Positions 29,205 to 39,285 are shown, counted from the first letter of the stretch. The stretch is 64,000 bases of DNA from Changpingibacter yushuensis (GCF_014041995.1 NZ_CP059492.1:372001-436000); one strand, 5' to 3'. Notes: a model not told the origin generated them from the letters alone. Numbers and translations are program-made.

Positions 29205-30154
29205 TTGTCACTCTGACCGACAACCCCTCCCTCGATCGCGCTATCACGTTGACCACTGAACTGGTCCCGGGAGGCGTGCATCGTATTGACACAGACTCCA
29301 CTCAGCCCGGTGGCAAGGGCATCAACGTGGCTCTCGGCGTTTCGCGCGCGGGTCACGAGGTCTTGGCCGTGTTCCCGGCGGGTGCCGGTGATCCACTGCT
29401 CGCACTCGTGGACGCGGCCGCCTTGTCCTATCAAGCCTGCCCAGTTGCTGGGCGTGTGCGGACCAACCTGACGGTGCTTGCTGGTGGAGTCACCACGAAG
29501 ATCAATGAACCCGGTGCGTTCCTCAGCCCCGCAGAGGTCAAGGGGATCGAAGAGGTCCTTGTCTCCAACGTTCATGCGGGGGATACGGTGATGTTGTCTG
29601 GATCGCTCGCACCAGGATTTCCCGACGACGAATACGCCCGCCTCGTTCGCCAGCTTCGGTCCGCCGGGGCCTGGGTGGGCGTTGACACATCTGACGCGCC
29701 ACTCGCAGCGCTCGCTGAGAACTTCGCGCAAGCGGCCCCCGATTTCCTCAAGCCCAACGCAGAGGAACTTGGGCAACTGACTGGACGCGACGGAGTGGCA
29801 TTGGAAGCCGCTGCTGGCAAAGGTGATTTCTCTGCAGTGCGCGAAGCAGGCTTGGCTCTGCACAACGCTGGCGTTGCTGAACTACTTGTGACCTTGGGCG
29901 GTGCCGGTGCCGTATTGGTGACGACCGAAGGTGCCTGGTTCTCTCCGTCCCAAGATGTACCTGTTATCTCCACAGTTGGCGCTGGCGATTCCGCCACAGC
30001 TGGCTATCTCATCGGCCGCGCACGCGGCCTCTCTCCCCGCGAGCGCCTCGCTTGCGCCGTCGCCTACGGCTCTGCCGCAGTATCCCTACCTGGAACCACA
30101 ATTCCCACACCTGAACAAGTCCACCCTGATCCCGACGCCGTGGTCGCCATCTGA
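29201..30154 (+). CDS. fruK: 1-phosphofructokinase
   Basis: Phosphorylates fructose 1-phosphate, the product of the fructose PTS, to fructose 1,6-bisphosphate. 317 residues, PfkB (ribokinase) fold. It starts with MIVTLTDNPSLDRAI, has PGGKGINVALGVSRAG (about 32-47) and the C-terminal anion-hole motif VGAGDSATAGYL with the catalytic Asp (about 262). It is translationally coupled to fruR through an ATGA overlap and followed 25 bases later by the fructose PTS enzyme II gene. Confidence 0.93.
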   Translation: MIVTLTDNPSLDRAITLTTELVPGGVHRIDTDSTQPGGKGINVALGVSRAGHEVLAVFPAGAGDPLLALVDAAALSYQACPVAGRVRTNLTVLAGGVTTKINEPGAFLSPAEVKGIEEVLVSNVHAGDTVMLSGSLAPGFPDDEYARLVRQLRSAGAWVGVDTSDAPLAALAENFAQAAPDFLKPNAEELGQLTGRDGVALEAAAGKGDFSAVREAGLALHNAGVAELLVTLGGAGAVLVTTEGAWFSPSQDVPVISTVGAGDSATAGYLIGRARGLSPRERLACAVAYGSAAVSLPGTTIPTPEQVHPDPDAVVAI

Positions 30155-30179
30155 GGATCCACAAACGAGAAGGAATACC

Positions 30180-32279
30180 ATGTCCAACACATTGATGACA
30201 CCCGAGCTGGTGAGGCTCGGTGTGCAACCTGCAGGAGACAAACTGGCGGTTATCGGCCAAATGGCCGAACTCATCGCCTCCACTGGACGCGCTGAACAGG
30301 CTGGCCTCGAAGCGGCCATGCTGGATCGCGAGTCCAAGTTCGCAACTGGCATGCCTGGTGGAATAGCCATCCCGCACTGCCGTTCGGCAGCGGTTTCAGA
30401 AGCAGCGCTTGGGTTCATGCGTTTGTCTGAGCCGGTGGATTTCGGTGCAAAAGATGGTCCGGCTGACATTGTCATTGCAATTGCCGCGCCGGATGCCGAT
30501 GAAGCCGAGCATATGAAGCTGCTTGCCAAGCTTTCGCGGGCCCTCGTTCGCAAAGAGTTCCTCGCCTCGCTTCGCGCGGCAGGATCCGAGCAAGAGGTTT
30601 CGGATCTCATCATGGGAGCTATCAACGCGCAACCTAAGCGCCGCACGGAGGCGGCCACGGCGGGGGTAGCCCCGGCGGGCCCGAGCACGGCCGAACCCGC
30701 ACCAACGCAAGCAAACATGCCAGTGAGCGAGGGCGTGGTTGCGGGCCCAGTGATCGTAGCCATCACTTCGTGCCCAACAGGAATCGCCCATACTTACATG
30801 GCTGCGGAATCCTTGGAGAACGCTGCTCGTGACAAGGGCATTGAGATCCACGTGGAAACACAGGGATCTGGTGGTGTTGAATGGCTTTCCCCAGAGACCA
30901 TCGCCCGGGCTGATGCGCTCATCATTGCCTCAGATGTCAATGTGACTGGCCGGGAGCGCTTTGCGGGCATGCCGCTGATCGAGTCACCGGTCAAGCGGGC
31001 CATCTCCAATGGTCCACAGATGATTGATGAAGCCATCGCGGCGTCCTCCAACCCCAGGGCGGCGCGCGTTGAGGCCGGTAAGGGCGCGAATGTCAGTGAG
31101 GTTTCGGGGGGAACGCCACGTTGGGGTTCTCGAATCCAGCAAGCCCTCATGACCGGCGTCTCCTACATGATTCCGTTCGTTGCCGCAGGTGGCTTGCTGA
31201 CCGCGTTGGGCTTCCTTGTCGGCGGATACGATGTCGCATTCGTCTCCAACGACGTGGTGCTCAACTACTCGTTCTGGAACTTGCCAGATGTAGCGACGGT
31301 GGCGTCCAACGCTGGGCTTGACCAGCTTCAGGCGTCGAGTGGGTTCATGCTCTACACGGGCGCAGTACTCCAGTTCCTCGGGAGTACCGGAATGGGCTTC
31401 CTTGTTGCCGCACTTTCTGGATACATCGCATTCGGTCTAGCTGGTAGGCCCGGCATCGCCCCCGGATTCATCGGCGGAGCCGTGGCAGTTGTTGTGGGTG
31501 CCGGATTCATCGGTGGCCTCATTACTGGTATCTTGGCGGGCCTAGTGGCATATTGGTTCACCACGCTCAAGGCTCCTCGGTGGTTGTCTGGTCTCATGCC
31601 AGTGGTCATCATCCCGCTCATAACTACTTTCATTGTGGGCGGGCTGATGCTGACCCTCTTGGGGCGGCCGCTTGCCAGCTTCATGACATGGCTGCAGGAA
31701 AGCCTGACCAGCATGAGCGGTGGCGGTGCCGGAATCTTGTTGGGAATCATCTTGGGCCTCATGATGTGCTTCGATATGGGCGGGCCGGTCAACAAGGCGG
31801 CATACCTCTTCGCAACCGCAGGACTTGCGGCGCAGACACAAGCTTCGTGGGAAATCATGGCGGCAGTTATGGCTTCCGGTATGGTGCCACCACTAGCCAT
31901 GGCACTATCCACGGTTCTTCGTCCCAAGCTTTACACGGAGGTGGAACGCGAGAACGGCACGGCAGCCTGGCTGCTGGGAGCTTCGTTTATCTCAGAGGGC
32001 GCTATTCCGTTCGCAGCGGCCGACCCATTCAGGGTTATTCCGTCTGCGATGGTTGGTGGTGGAGTCACAGGAGCCATCATCATGGCACTCGGTGTTGGAT
32101 CCAAGGCTCCTCACGGAGGCATCTTCGTGTTCTTCGCAATCGATCCGGCTTGGGCATACGTCCTAGCTGTTGTTGTTGGTAGTGTCGTGGCAGGGCTTTT
32201 GGTGACTGCCTTGAAGTCTGCCACCGCTCGCAAGTCAAACTTGGCAACTGAAAAGGTTGCACAGGAGGTGGCGGCCTAG
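30180..32279 (+). CDS. fruA: fructose PTS transporter subunit IIABC
   Basis: A 699-residue fused enzyme II that imports and phosphorylates fructose. Domain IIA (about 1-145) carries the phospho-histidine His66 in GIAIPHCRS. Domain IIB (about 185-285) carries the phospho-cysteine about 198 in AITSCPTGIAHTYMAAE. Domain IIC (about 315-690) holds the membrane helices and substrate site, with the expected GFLVGGYDV and PHGGIFVFF segments. The start at 30180 follows GAGAAGGAA; the open frame extends into fruK but has no support there. It receives phosphate from the HPr encoded downstream. Confidence 0.93.
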   Translation: MSNTLMTPELVRLGVQPAGDKLAVIGQMAELIASTGRAEQAGLEAAMLDRESKFATGMPGGIAIPHCRSAAVSEAALGFMRLSEPVDFGAKDGPADIVIAIAAPDADEAEHMKLLAKLSRALVRKEFLASLRAAGSEQEVSDLIMGAINAQPKRRTEAATAGVAPAGPSTAEPAPTQANMPVSEGVVAGPVIVAITSCPTGIAHTYMAAESLENAARDKGIEIHVETQGSGGVEWLSPETIARADALIIASDVNVTGRERFAGMPLIESPVKRAISNGPQMIDEAIAASSNPRAARVEAGKGANVSEVSGGTPRWGSRIQQALMTGVSYMIPFVAAGGLLTALGFLVGGYDVAFVSNDVVLNYSFWNLPDVATVASNAGLDQLQASSGFMLYTGAVLQFLGSTGMGFLVAALSGYIAFGLAGRPGIAPGFIGGAVAVVVGAGFIGGLITGILAGLVAYWFTTLKAPRWLSGLMPVVIIPLITTFIVGGLMLTLLGRPLASFMTWLQESLTSMSGGGAGILLGIILGLMMCFDMGGPVNKAAYLFATAGLAAQTQASWEIMAAVMASGMVPPLAMALSTVLRPKLYTEVERENGTAAWLLGASFISEGAIPFAAADPFRVIPSAMVGGGVTGAIIMALGVGSKAPHGGIFVFFAIDPAWAYVLAVVVGSVVAGLLVTALKSATARKSNLATEKVAQEVAA

Positions 32280-32395
32280 AGGAACCCGATTGACCTGCTT
32301 CACCGCAGGCGAATCGACGGCCCGCTAGCCCCACTACAATCATCGACATCACTTCACATGAGCGACTGGAGTGACCGATCGTAAAGGAGAAGCTC

Positions 32396-32656
32396 ATGGC
32401 TAAGAAGACAGTATTGGTTGGCTCACGGGTTGGTCTTCATGCCCGTCCCGCATCCGTTGTTGCAGAAGCGGCGGGGGAGTACGAGGACGATGAGATCCTC
32501 CTGAGCCTTGAAGGTGAAGAACCCGTTGATGCGGCCTCCGTCATGATGATCATGACTCTGGGTGCGTCTAAGGGAGCGGCAGTCACCGTTGAATCAGATA
32601 ATGAAGAAGCGGTGGATCGCATCGCCTCTCTCATCGAGCAGGATCTGGACGCCTGA
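32396..32656 (+). CDS. ptsH: phosphocarrier protein HPr
   Basis: An 86-residue PTS phosphocarrier. His15 in VGLHARPAS is the enzyme I target. A serine in the regulatory-site position (DAASVMMIMTLG, Ser48) is present, as expected where HPr kinase-type regulation or its remnant occurs. Strong AAAGGAGAAG site upstream. It follows fruA by 116 bases, in which TACAAT (32335-32340) could be its own -10. Enzyme I is not in the window. A hairpin terminator follows. Confidence 0.94.
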   Translation: MAKKTVLVGSRVGLHARPASVVAEAAGEYEDDEILLSLEGEEPVDAASVMMIMTLGASKGAAVTVESDNEEAVDRIASLIEQDLDA

Positions 32657-32691
32657 CGTCTTCATCATGAGCAGGTGAGGAACATATCCTC

Positions 32692-32729
32692 GGAAGGAGT
32701 GGCCACACACACGTGTGACCACTCCTTCC
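32692..32729 (+). terminator. hairpin terminator after ptsH
   Basis: Stem 32692-32702 with 32719-32729 (11 bp), extended inward after one mismatch by CACAC/GTGTG. It lies 36 bases after the ptsH stop and ahead of the metG promoter. Confidence 0.8.
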
Positions 32730-32779
32730 TCGTGTTAGCTTTCACCTTGGCCGAATAGGTGTGCTACGCCATTGCACTC

Positions 32780-32785
32780 TAGAAT
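32780..32785 (+). promoter_or_regulatory. -10 element of a probable leaderless promoter (metG)
   Basis: TAGAAT, six bases before the ATG at 32792; no Shine-Dalgarno sequence. Confidence 0.6.
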
Positions 32786-32791
32786 TGGCAC

Positions 32792-34603
32792 ATGTCGCAC
32801 ATTCTCTCCGCAGTAGCTTGGCCATATGCAAACGGTCCTCGTCACATCGGCCACGTTGCTGGCTTTGGCGTTCCTTCCGATGTTTTTTCCCGCTACATGC
32901 GAATGCGTGGCGACGATGTGCTCATGGTTTCGGGAACTGATGAACATGGAACCCCGATCTTGGTTGCTGCTGAGGAAGCAGGAGTCACACCAAAATCCCT
33001 AGCCGACAAGAACAATCGGATCATCGCCGAAGACCTCGTCTCACTCGGACTCTCATACGATCTCTTTACTCGAACCACCACCGTGAACCACGAACACGTG
33101 GTTCAGCAGATGTTCGAGGTTTGCCGCGACAACGGATACATGGTTATTCAAGATACGTCGGTGGCAATTGACCCGGATACAGGCAATACCCTTCCGGATC
33201 GTTACATTGAGGGCACCTGCCCCATCTGTGGCGCAGACGGCGCTCGCGGCGACCAGTGCGACAACTGTGGAAACCAGCTGGATCCTCAGGACCTCATCAA
33301 CCCCGTCTCCAAGGTCTCGGGTAAGGCTCCGGAGTTCAAGATTACTAAGCACTATTTCTTGGATCTGCCGCAGCTGGCCGATTCTCTGGCGGTCTGGCTT
33401 GATGAAGTTGAAGCCACGGGCGAATGGCGTCCAAACGTCATCTCCTTCTCTAAGCATTTGCTTGAGGATGTGCGCCCGCGTGCCATGAGCCGCGACATCT
33501 CGTGGGGCATTCCGGTTCCAGGATGGGAAGATCAGCCGAGCAAGCGCCTGTACGTGTGGTTCGATGCCGTGATCGGCTACCTTTCCGCTTCCATCGAATG
33601 GGCCCGCCGCCGCGAAGCCGCAGGTACCGGCACTAAGGATGATTGGCGTGCGTGGTGGAATGATCCAGAGGCGCTTTCTTACTACTTCATGGGCAAGGAC
33701 AACATTGTCTTCCACTCCCAGATCTGGCCGGCTGAACTCCTCGCCCACAACGGCGAGGGCGCCAAGGGCGGCGCGCCCGGCGAACTCGGCAAACTGAACC
33801 TGCCCACGCAGGTGGTTGCCTCCGAGTTCCTCACGATGGAAGGTAAGAAGTTCTCGTCATCCAAGCACGTGGTGATCTACGTGCGTGACGTCTTGTCCCG
33901 CTATCAGCCAGACGCCCTGCGCTACTTCATTTCGATCGCCGGCCCAGAGACTTCTGACGCTGATTTCACCTGGGCAGAGTTCGTGCGCCGCAACAACTCT
34001 GAACTCGTGGCCGGGTGGGGAAACCTGGTCAATCGCACGGCCGCGATGATCGCAAAGAACTTTGGTGAGATCCCGGCCATCGGCAAGACTGAGCCGATCG
34101 ACGACGAGTTGCTGGGTGCTGTGCGCGGTGGCTTTGACACGGTTGGAGAACTCATCGCCCATCACCACCAGCGCGCCGCTTTGGCTGAGCTCATGCGGCT
34201 TGTTGGCGAGGCGAACACGTATGTCACACGCACCGAACCCTTCAAGCTGAAGGCTCCTGAGCAGCGCGAACGCCTCTCCACAGTGCTTGGCACGCTGGTT
34301 CAAGCCGTGTGCGACCTCAACACGATGATGTCAGTGTTCCTCCCTCATTCCTCCAACACAATCGACACAGTGTTGGGTGGCGCTGGAGATCTCGCCCCGA
34401 TGCCTCACCTCGTGGAAGTTGAGGATTTGGACGGAGGAGAACCGTACCCAATCATCACTGGTGACTACACGGACCTACATCCATGGGCTCCTCGTGATGT
34501 CGTACCGGGCACGCCCATAGCAAAGCCAAAGCCTGTATTCCAGAAGCTTGACGAATCCGTCATCGCCGAGGAACTCGACCGCCTCGGACTGGGCGAGGAG
34601 TAA
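32792..34603 (+). CDS. metG: methionine-tRNA ligase
   Basis: Class I aminoacyl-tRNA synthetase charging tRNA-Met, 603 residues. The HIGH motif is in [13 protein letters not shown] (about 10-22). A four-cysteine zinc knuckle appears as [18 protein letters not shown] (about 143-160). The KMSKS loop is KKFSSSKH (about 352), a variant common in actinobacteria. The anticodon-binding helical domain occupies the rest, and no C-terminal tRNA-binding (EMAP-II-like) domain is present. The promoter is probably leaderless. tatD follows closely, as in mycobacteria. Confidence 0.95.
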   Translation: MSHILSAVAWPYANGPRHIGHVAGFGVPSDVFSRYMRMRGDDVLMVSGTDEHGTPILVAAEEAGVTPKSLADKNNRIIAEDLVSLGLSYDLFTRTTTVNHEHVVQQMFEVCRDNGYMVIQDTSVAIDPDTGNTLPDRYIEGTCPICGADGARGDQCDNCGNQLDPQDLINPVSKVSGKAPEFKITKHYFLDLPQLADSLAVWLDEVEATGEWRPNVISFSKHLLEDVRPRAMSRDISWGIPVPGWEDQPSKRLYVWFDAVIGYLSASIEWARRREAAGTGTKDDWRAWWNDPEALSYYFMGKDNIVFHSQIWPAELLAHNGEGAKGGAPGELGKLNLPTQVVASEFLTMEGKKFSSSKHVVIYVRDVLSRYQPDALRYFISIAGPETSDADFTWAEFVRRNNSELVAGWGNLVNRTAAMIAKNFGEIPAIGKTEPIDDELLGAVRGGFDTVGELIAHHHQRAALAELMRLVGEANTYVTRTEPFKLKAPEQRERLSTVLGTLVQAVCDLNTMMSVFLPHSSNTIDTVLGGAGDLAPMPHLVEVEDLDGGEPYPIITGDYTDLHPWAPRDVVPGTPIAKPKPVFQKLDESVIAEELDRLGLGEE

Positions 34604-34616
34604 GGGCGCTCGCGTC

Positions 34617-35582
34617 ATGCGCAACAGACAAAAGCGCAGCGTCTATCCCGACATCCCGGAGGCGCTCCCGCACGCCGTCGTCGACAACCACACGCACTTG
34701 CCTGTCAAGGGCGAAAAGTACGCGGAGGATTTCGGACCAGTTCTCGATCGCAGTGACGTCTCTAGCGACGACGACGGACGCGATGGTCCCCTTTCGCTCC
34801 ACGGACTCTTGGAGAGGATGGCGGCGGCGAACGTGCGCCATGCCATCACGTCAGGGTGTGAGGTTCCCACGCTCCAGCCGACCATCGATGTGGCAGAGCG
34901 TTATTCGGATCAGATTTCGGCTGCCATCGCGATTCATCCCAACGATGCGCCGCTGCACTGCGGGATTCTGGATGAAGCTCCGGACGGATTGGCGCATGGC
35001 ATGGATCCGTGGCATCGGGAGTACTCGCTGGAAGAAGCGGTCACCTTGGTGGCCGATGCGGCGCGCAACCCTGTGGTTGTGGCGATAGGCGAGACGGGCC
35101 TTGACTACTTCCGCACTGCTGATGCTGGAAAGGCCGCGCAGATCGAATCGTTCAAGATGCACATCGCGTTGGCCAAAGAACGTGATCTACCGCTTCAGAT
35201 TCATGACCGCGACGCTCACGCCGACTGCATTCGGATACTCAAAGAGTGCGGCGCACCCGAGCGCACTGTCTTCCATTGCTTTAGCGGTGATGCTGAGATG
35301 GCGCGGACGTGTGCGGAGAACGGATGGTATGCCAGCTTTGCTGGGCCCATCACCTATCCGGCAAACACGAGCCTACGTGAAGCTTTCTTGGCAATGCCTG
35401 ATGATCTTGTTCTTGTTGAAACCGACGCGCCCTATCTGACGCCTGTTCCGTGGCGAGGACACCCGAACGCCGCATACGCCGTGGCGTACACCGTGCGTTA
35501 TCAGGCGGAACTACGTGAGCGCGATCTTGAGGCGTGGTGCAGGCAGATCGACTCCAACACGCGGGATGTGTACGGGATCTGA
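34617..35582 (+). CDS. tatD: TatD-family metal-dependent DNase
   Basis: A 321-residue TIM-barrel metal hydrolase. Metal ligands are visible in VVDNHTHLP (about 23), AIGETGLDYFR (Glu about 158), LQIHDRDAH (His about 191), FHCFSG (about 217) and LVETDAPYL (Asp about 267). TatD proteins are 3'-5' exonucleases. The ATG at 34617 lies 14 bases after the metG stop; a longer frame overlaps metG but adds no homologous sequence. The gene is normally followed by rpfB and ksgA; here a composite transposon begins 42 bases after its stop. Confidence 0.88.
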   Translation: MRNRQKRSVYPDIPEALPHAVVDNHTHLPVKGEKYAEDFGPVLDRSDVSSDDDGRDGPLSLHGLLERMAAANVRHAITSGCEVPTLQPTIDVAERYSDQISAAIAIHPNDAPLHCGILDEAPDGLAHGMDPWHREYSLEEAVTLVADAARNPVVVAIGETGLDYFRTADAGKAAQIESFKMHIALAKERDLPLQIHDRDAHADCIRILKECGAPERTVFHCFSGDAEMARTCAENGWYASFAGPITYPANTSLREAFLAMPDDLVLVETDAPYLTPVPWRGHPNAAYAVAYTVRYQAELRERDLEAWCRQIDSNTRDVYGI

Positions 35583-35628
35583 CGCGCGGCTCACCGCCTG
35601 CGATGCCCGGAGCGGTTGGGACGTCTGA

Positions 35629-37385
35629 CCTGAGTTTGGTCAGTCGCTCGGAGAGTTTCGAGTCGCAGCCCGTTGAGCTGGGGTGACGGTGGCTGGGGCG
35701 TCGCTTCTGAGGCACTAACGAGTGTCCTACGGTAGGGCGTGTGTGGATTCGGCGGGTGCGAACGGGCTCAGGCGCGACGGCGGTCCAGCTCGTGGAATCG
35801 GTCGGCGGGCGGCGCCGGATCGTGGCGCATGTGGGCTCGGCGCACACCGAGGCCGAGTTGGGCTTGCTGATCGCGCGGGCCCGGGACCTGATGGGCGACC
35901 CGGGGCAGGGTGAGTTCCCGCTCGGGATCGAGCCCCGGGCGCCGAAGACGGCGCTGCTCGGCCCCGCCGAGGATCCGGCCTTGTTCCCAGGCAAGGAGTC
36001 CGCCCCGGTGGGAACGGTGCCGGCACCGCGGGTGATCTCCACGTCCTCGCGGGTGCTGTACGACGCGCTGGTGGGCGTGTTCACCTATCTCGGGTTTGAC
36101 GCGGTGGGTGATGCGGTGTTCCGGGACCTGGTGGTCGCCCGGATCGTGGAACCAACCTCGATCCTGGACACCGGGCGGGTACTCCGTGACCTGGGGCGCG
36201 CCCCGGCCAGTGAGAAGACCATGCGCCGCACCCTGGCCCGGTGCGCGTCGGGGAAGTACCGTGACCAGCTCGCGTCCCTGTGTTTCACCCACGCACTGAG
36301 CGCCGGGGATGTCTCCCTGTGTTTGTACGACGTCACCACCTTGTATTTCGAGGCGGAGAAGGAAGACGACCTCCGCAAGGTCGGCTTCTCGAAAGAACGC
36401 CGGGTGGACCCGCAAATCGTGGTCGGGTTGCTGGTGGACCGGCAGGGGTTCCCCCTCGAGATCGGCTTCTTCGAGGGAAACAAGGCCGAGACGAAGACGA
36501 TCATCCCGATCGTCAAGCAGTTCCACGCCCGCCACCAGATCGAGAACATGGTCGTCGTCGCGGACGCCGGGATGCTGTCCGCGAAGAACCTGCGGGAGCT
36601 TGACGAGGCCGGGTTCTCCTTCATCGTGGGCTCCCGGGTGACGAAGGCACCGATCGACTTGGAGTCCCACTTCCGGTGGCACGGGGACGCCTTCACAGAC
36701 GGGCAGGTCATCGACACCATCACCCCCAAGACCGGGCACAGGAGTGAGAACAACAAGCTGCTGCGCGCCGAGCCGGTGTGGGACCTGGCGACGCATCCTG
36801 GGTCGTGGCGGGCGGTGTGGGTCTACTCCCGCAAGCGGGCCGCCCGGGACGGGCACACCCTGACCGCGCAGGAGAACCGGGCTCGGGCCGTCATCGCCGG
36901 GGAGAAGGCGACCCGGACCCCCAGGTTCGTCACGACCAGCAACGGGGCGCGGAGCCTGGACGAGGCTGCCCTGGCCCGGGCCCGCAAGCTCGTCGGATTG
37001 AAGGGCTACGTCACGAACATCCCCGCCAGTGTCATGACTGCGGGCGAGGTCATCTCCAACTACCACGACCTGTGGCACGTGGAGCAGTCCTTCCGGATGT
37101 CCAAGACCGACCTCGCCGCCCGGCCCATGTTCGTCAGGACCAAGGACGCGATCGACGCCCATTTGACCATCGTGTTCACCGCTCTCGCGGTGGCCCGCAC
37201 CGCCCAGAACCGTTCCGGCCTGGCGATCCGCAACCTCATCCGCCAGCTCCGCCCGCTGCGCTCCGCAACCATCGCCATCAACGGCGCCATCCAGACCATC
37301 CCACCCCAAATCGACCCAGACCGTCAGGTCATCCTCGACGCCCTCAACCCCGGCGTCAGGCACTAACGAAATGACCGAACTCAGG
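35629..37385 (+). mobile_element. IS1634-type insertion sequence, intact copy
   Basis: 1757 bases with imperfect terminal inverted repeats: left CCTGAGTTTGGTCA (35629-35642), right TGACCGAACTCAGG (37372-37385), 13 of 14 matching. A single transposase gene fills most of it. A second internal similarity (GGCACTAACGA near both ends) extends the symmetry. Confidence 0.88.
35741..37366 (+). CDS. IS1634-family DDE transposase
   Basis: A 541-residue IS4-group transposase. The N-terminus MWIRRVRTGSGATAVQLVE is typical of this group. The DDE residues are readable as Asp in CLYDVTTLYFE (about 196), Asp in VVVADAGMLS (about 274) and Glu in WHVEQSFRMSKTDLAARP (about 448, the Y-(2)-R-(3)-E-(6)-K-like signature region). 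It starts at GTG 35741 with weak signals, as is usual in IS elements. This copy is full-length and looks functional, in contrast to the right-hand copy. The long open frame on the opposite strand is a high-GC shadow. Confidence 0.92.
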   Translation: MWIRRVRTGSGATAVQLVESVGGRRRIVAHVGSAHTEAELGLLIARARDLMGDPGQGEFPLGIEPRAPKTALLGPAEDPALFPGKESAPVGTVPAPRVISTSSRVLYDALVGVFTYLGFDAVGDAVFRDLVVARIVEPTSILDTGRVLRDLGRAPASEKTMRRTLARCASGKYRDQLASLCFTHALSAGDVSLCLYDVTTLYFEAEKEDDLRKVGFSKERRVDPQIVVGLLVDRQGFPLEIGFFEGNKAETKTIIPIVKQFHARHQIENMVVVADAGMLSAKNLRELDEAGFSFIVGSRVTKAPIDLESHFRWHGDAFTDGQVIDTITPKTGHRSENNKLLRAEPVWDLATHPGSWRAVWVYSRKRAARDGHTLTAQENRARAVIAGEKATRTPRFVTTSNGARSLDEAALARARKLVGLKGYVTNIPASVMTAGEVISNYHDLWHVEQSFRMSKTDLAARPMFVRTKDAIDAHLTIVFTALAVARTAQNRSGLAIRNLIRQLRPLRSATIAINGAIQTIPPQIDPDRQVILDALNPGVRH

Positions 37386-37455
37386 CCAGAGGCGACAGAG
37401 GATCGACAACTCGCCACGAGCCGCCTGCGGGCGTCCGGTCTCCGAGGCCGCTGAT

Positions 37456-38259
37456 TCAGGACCTTTGGTCGTCCGACGGCGCGATGAGTCGAGCACCTGC
37501 GTCGAAGTACCCGCCCATCCCCCACCGGAGGATGATCGCGGAGGTCAGTACCACTGAGAGCAGAATCCCCACCATGATCACCGCCTGGTAGACAACCGCA
37601 ATGAGTGGGTCGACGCCGGAGAGGATCTGCCCGGTCATCATCCCCGGTAGAAAGATGATGCCCATCGACAGCATGCTCGTCGTGGTCGGCGTGACGGCCG
37701 AGGTGAAGGCGTCAGTGCGGATGTCCCTGGTGGCCCGCGCCGGGGTGGCGCCCAGGTAGAGGGCCTGCTCGACTTCGCTGCGGCGGTCCCGCATTCCGTT
37801 CTGGATCCCGTTGAGGGCGAGGTTGACCCCGGTCATCGAGTTGCCGATGATCATTCCCGCTGTCGGGATGACGTAGCGCGGATCCCAGAATTGAGGGATC
37901 TGGACAATCCCGACAAGGAAGACGGCCAACGCGAGCACCGGCCCGACGGCCAAGGCCGCCGCCACCACCCACCGCTGTCGGGCGTTCATCCGACCCCGAT
38001 GCTGGCCGTACACGGTGAAGATGCCGAAGCCGATCATGATGGCGAGCAGCAGCACCGTGATCGCCGGGTTCGGGTTGTCAAACACCCACGTCAGGACGAA
38101 ACCGACCACGACGAGCTGGGCCGTCATCCGGACAGCCGCCCACAGCGTGCGTACGCCCTCCCGTTTCGTCAGGGCCTGGACGGCTGCCGCGATCACCACG
38201 ACCACGAGGGCGGCCACGACGAGCCCCGAGATCGGGACTTCAACAAGACCCCCGTTCAT
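37456..38259 (-). CDS. fetB: FetB-like ABC exporter permease (UPF0014 family)
   Basis: A 267-residue membrane protein with about seven helices, matching FetB/YbbM: VRMTAQLVVVGFVLTWVF, VIPTAGMIIGNSMTGVNLALN, the conserved loop EVEQALYLGATPARATR and FLPGMMTGQILSGVDPLIAV. The E. coli FetAB pair exports iron and relieves oxidative stress; the same role is plausible here but unproven. Its start overlaps the ATPase stop by four bases (ATGA). It is cargo of the composite transposon, GC-richer than host genes. Confidence 0.85.
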   Translation of the reverse strand: MNGGLVEVPISGLVVAALVVVVIAAAVQALTKREGVRTLWAAVRMTAQLVVVGFVLTWVFDNPNPAITVLLLAIMIGFGIFTVYGQHRGRMNARQRWVVAAALAVGPVLALAVFLVGIVQIPQFWDPRYVIPTAGMIIGNSMTGVNLALNGIQNGMRDRRSEVEQALYLGATPARATRDIRTDAFTSAVTPTTTSMLSMGIIFLPGMMTGQILSGVDPLIAVVYQAVIMVGILLSVVLTSAIILRWGMGGYFDAGARLIAPSDDQRS

Positions 38260-38903
38260 GCCACGACCTCCGCCTCATGGTCCCGGATCGCGACACGGGC
38301 GTCCCCGATCTCCATCAGCCCTTCATCATGGGTCACCATCACCACGTCGCCCCCTGTCGCACGGATCCAGTCAACGACCCGGCGCACCAAGTCGCGCGCG
38401 CCCCGCGCATCCAGGGCCGCTGTCGGTTCGTCCAGGAGGTACACCTCCGGACCAGCCAACAGGACTCGCGCGAGCGCCACCCGCTGACGTTCCCCGCCCG
38501 AGAGGGTGGAGGCGTCCTCCGCGAGATCCTTGTCGAGACCCACGACCGCGAGGACTTCTCCCATGCGCTCGCGGTCCGGTGCGCCGCGCCCCTGGAGCAC
38601 GCAGGCGATGGACAGCTCATCGGCGATCGTGCCCGGCCACAGGAATGGCTGCTGTGTCACCATCGTCACGCGCCGGCGCAGGAGCACCGGGTCCACGCGC
38701 GCGATGTCCTCGCCGCGGAAGCTGACCGTACCGCTGCTCGGAGCCTGCATGGCGCACGCGAGCCTCAGGAGCGTCGTCTTGCCTGCCCCCGACGGGCCGA
38801 AGATGACGGTGACACCCGGGGGGATCGCAAGGTCGGCGTGCAGGATCGCGCCTACTCGCACGTCATCGAAGTCGAAGAGGACGTCCCGAGAATTTTGGCT
38901 CAC
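38256..38903 (-). CDS. fetA: FetA-like ABC exporter ATP-binding protein
   Basis: A 215-residue ABC ATPase. Walker A GPSGAGKTT (about 36-44), Q-loop VTQQPF, signature LSGGERQRVALAR, Walker B VYLLDEPTAALD and the H-loop VMVTHD are all intact, and the protein has the compact length of FetA/YbbL. The start is taken as GTG 38903 because TACAAT lies exactly six bases upstream, giving a leaderless transcript; the frame runs 39 codons further without support. It pairs with FetB, which overlaps it. Three CGCCCGAC direct repeats lie just upstream. Confidence 0.85.
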   Translation of the reverse strand: MSQNSRDVLFDFDDVRVGAILHADLAIPPGVTVIFGPSGAGKTTLLRLACAMQAPSSGTVSFRGEDIARVDPVLLRRRVTMVTQQPFLWPGTIADELSIACVLQGRGAPDRERMGEVLAVVGLDKDLAEDASTLSGGERQRVALARVLLAGPEVYLLDEPTAALDARGARDLVRRVVDWIRATGGDVVMVTHDEGLMEIGDARVAIRDHEAEVVA

Positions 38904-38909
38904 CCGCCG

Positions 38910-38978
38910 ATTGTAGGCAAATGCCCAGTCGTCGGGCGCCAGTGTCTCGTCGGGCGTCCGGGCGCCGCCTGTCGGGCG
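38910..38978 (-). promoter_or_regulatory. fetAB promoter with CGCCCGAC direct repeats
   Basis: TACAAT -10 at 38910-38915, six bases before the GTG. Upstream, the octamer CGCCCGAC (minus strand) occurs at 38931-38938, 38949-38956 and 38971-38978, spaced 18 and 22 bases, the first overlapping the -35 region. This could be a binding array for a regulator. The remaining gap 38979-39285 holds no gene I can defend. Confidence 0.45.
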
Positions 38979-39285
38979 TCGCGGCGAGGTGCTGCGTCCC
39001 TCCCCGTCGGCGAGCCTCAACGCACTCCCAAGCGCATAGTACGCATGCCAGTCAGGCAGGATCTTTTCTCGTCACGAAGAGCCACGCCGGTGGGTCCACC
39101 AGCAATTCATTCGCTGAAGCCGTGAATTTCAGCGCAATCCAGAAAGCGCTCCTTTCATGCCCCAATGAATCGCCACTGCAGATTCGGCCGGAGACGCGAG
39201 AATCGGTTGGCGTAGCTTCTCTCCGCGACCAAAGAGTTTTCAAAATCACCATCGTCGCCGTTGAACTGTCGCGTCGACCGTGAGG

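Noticed and set aside
35768-37525. 585-codon open frame on the minus strand across the IS transposase (and the similar one at 40737-41813)
   Set aside because: It is antisense to the clear DDE transposase. Its composition (runs of D, G, V) is that of a codon-position shadow in GC-rich DNA, and it has no start signal.
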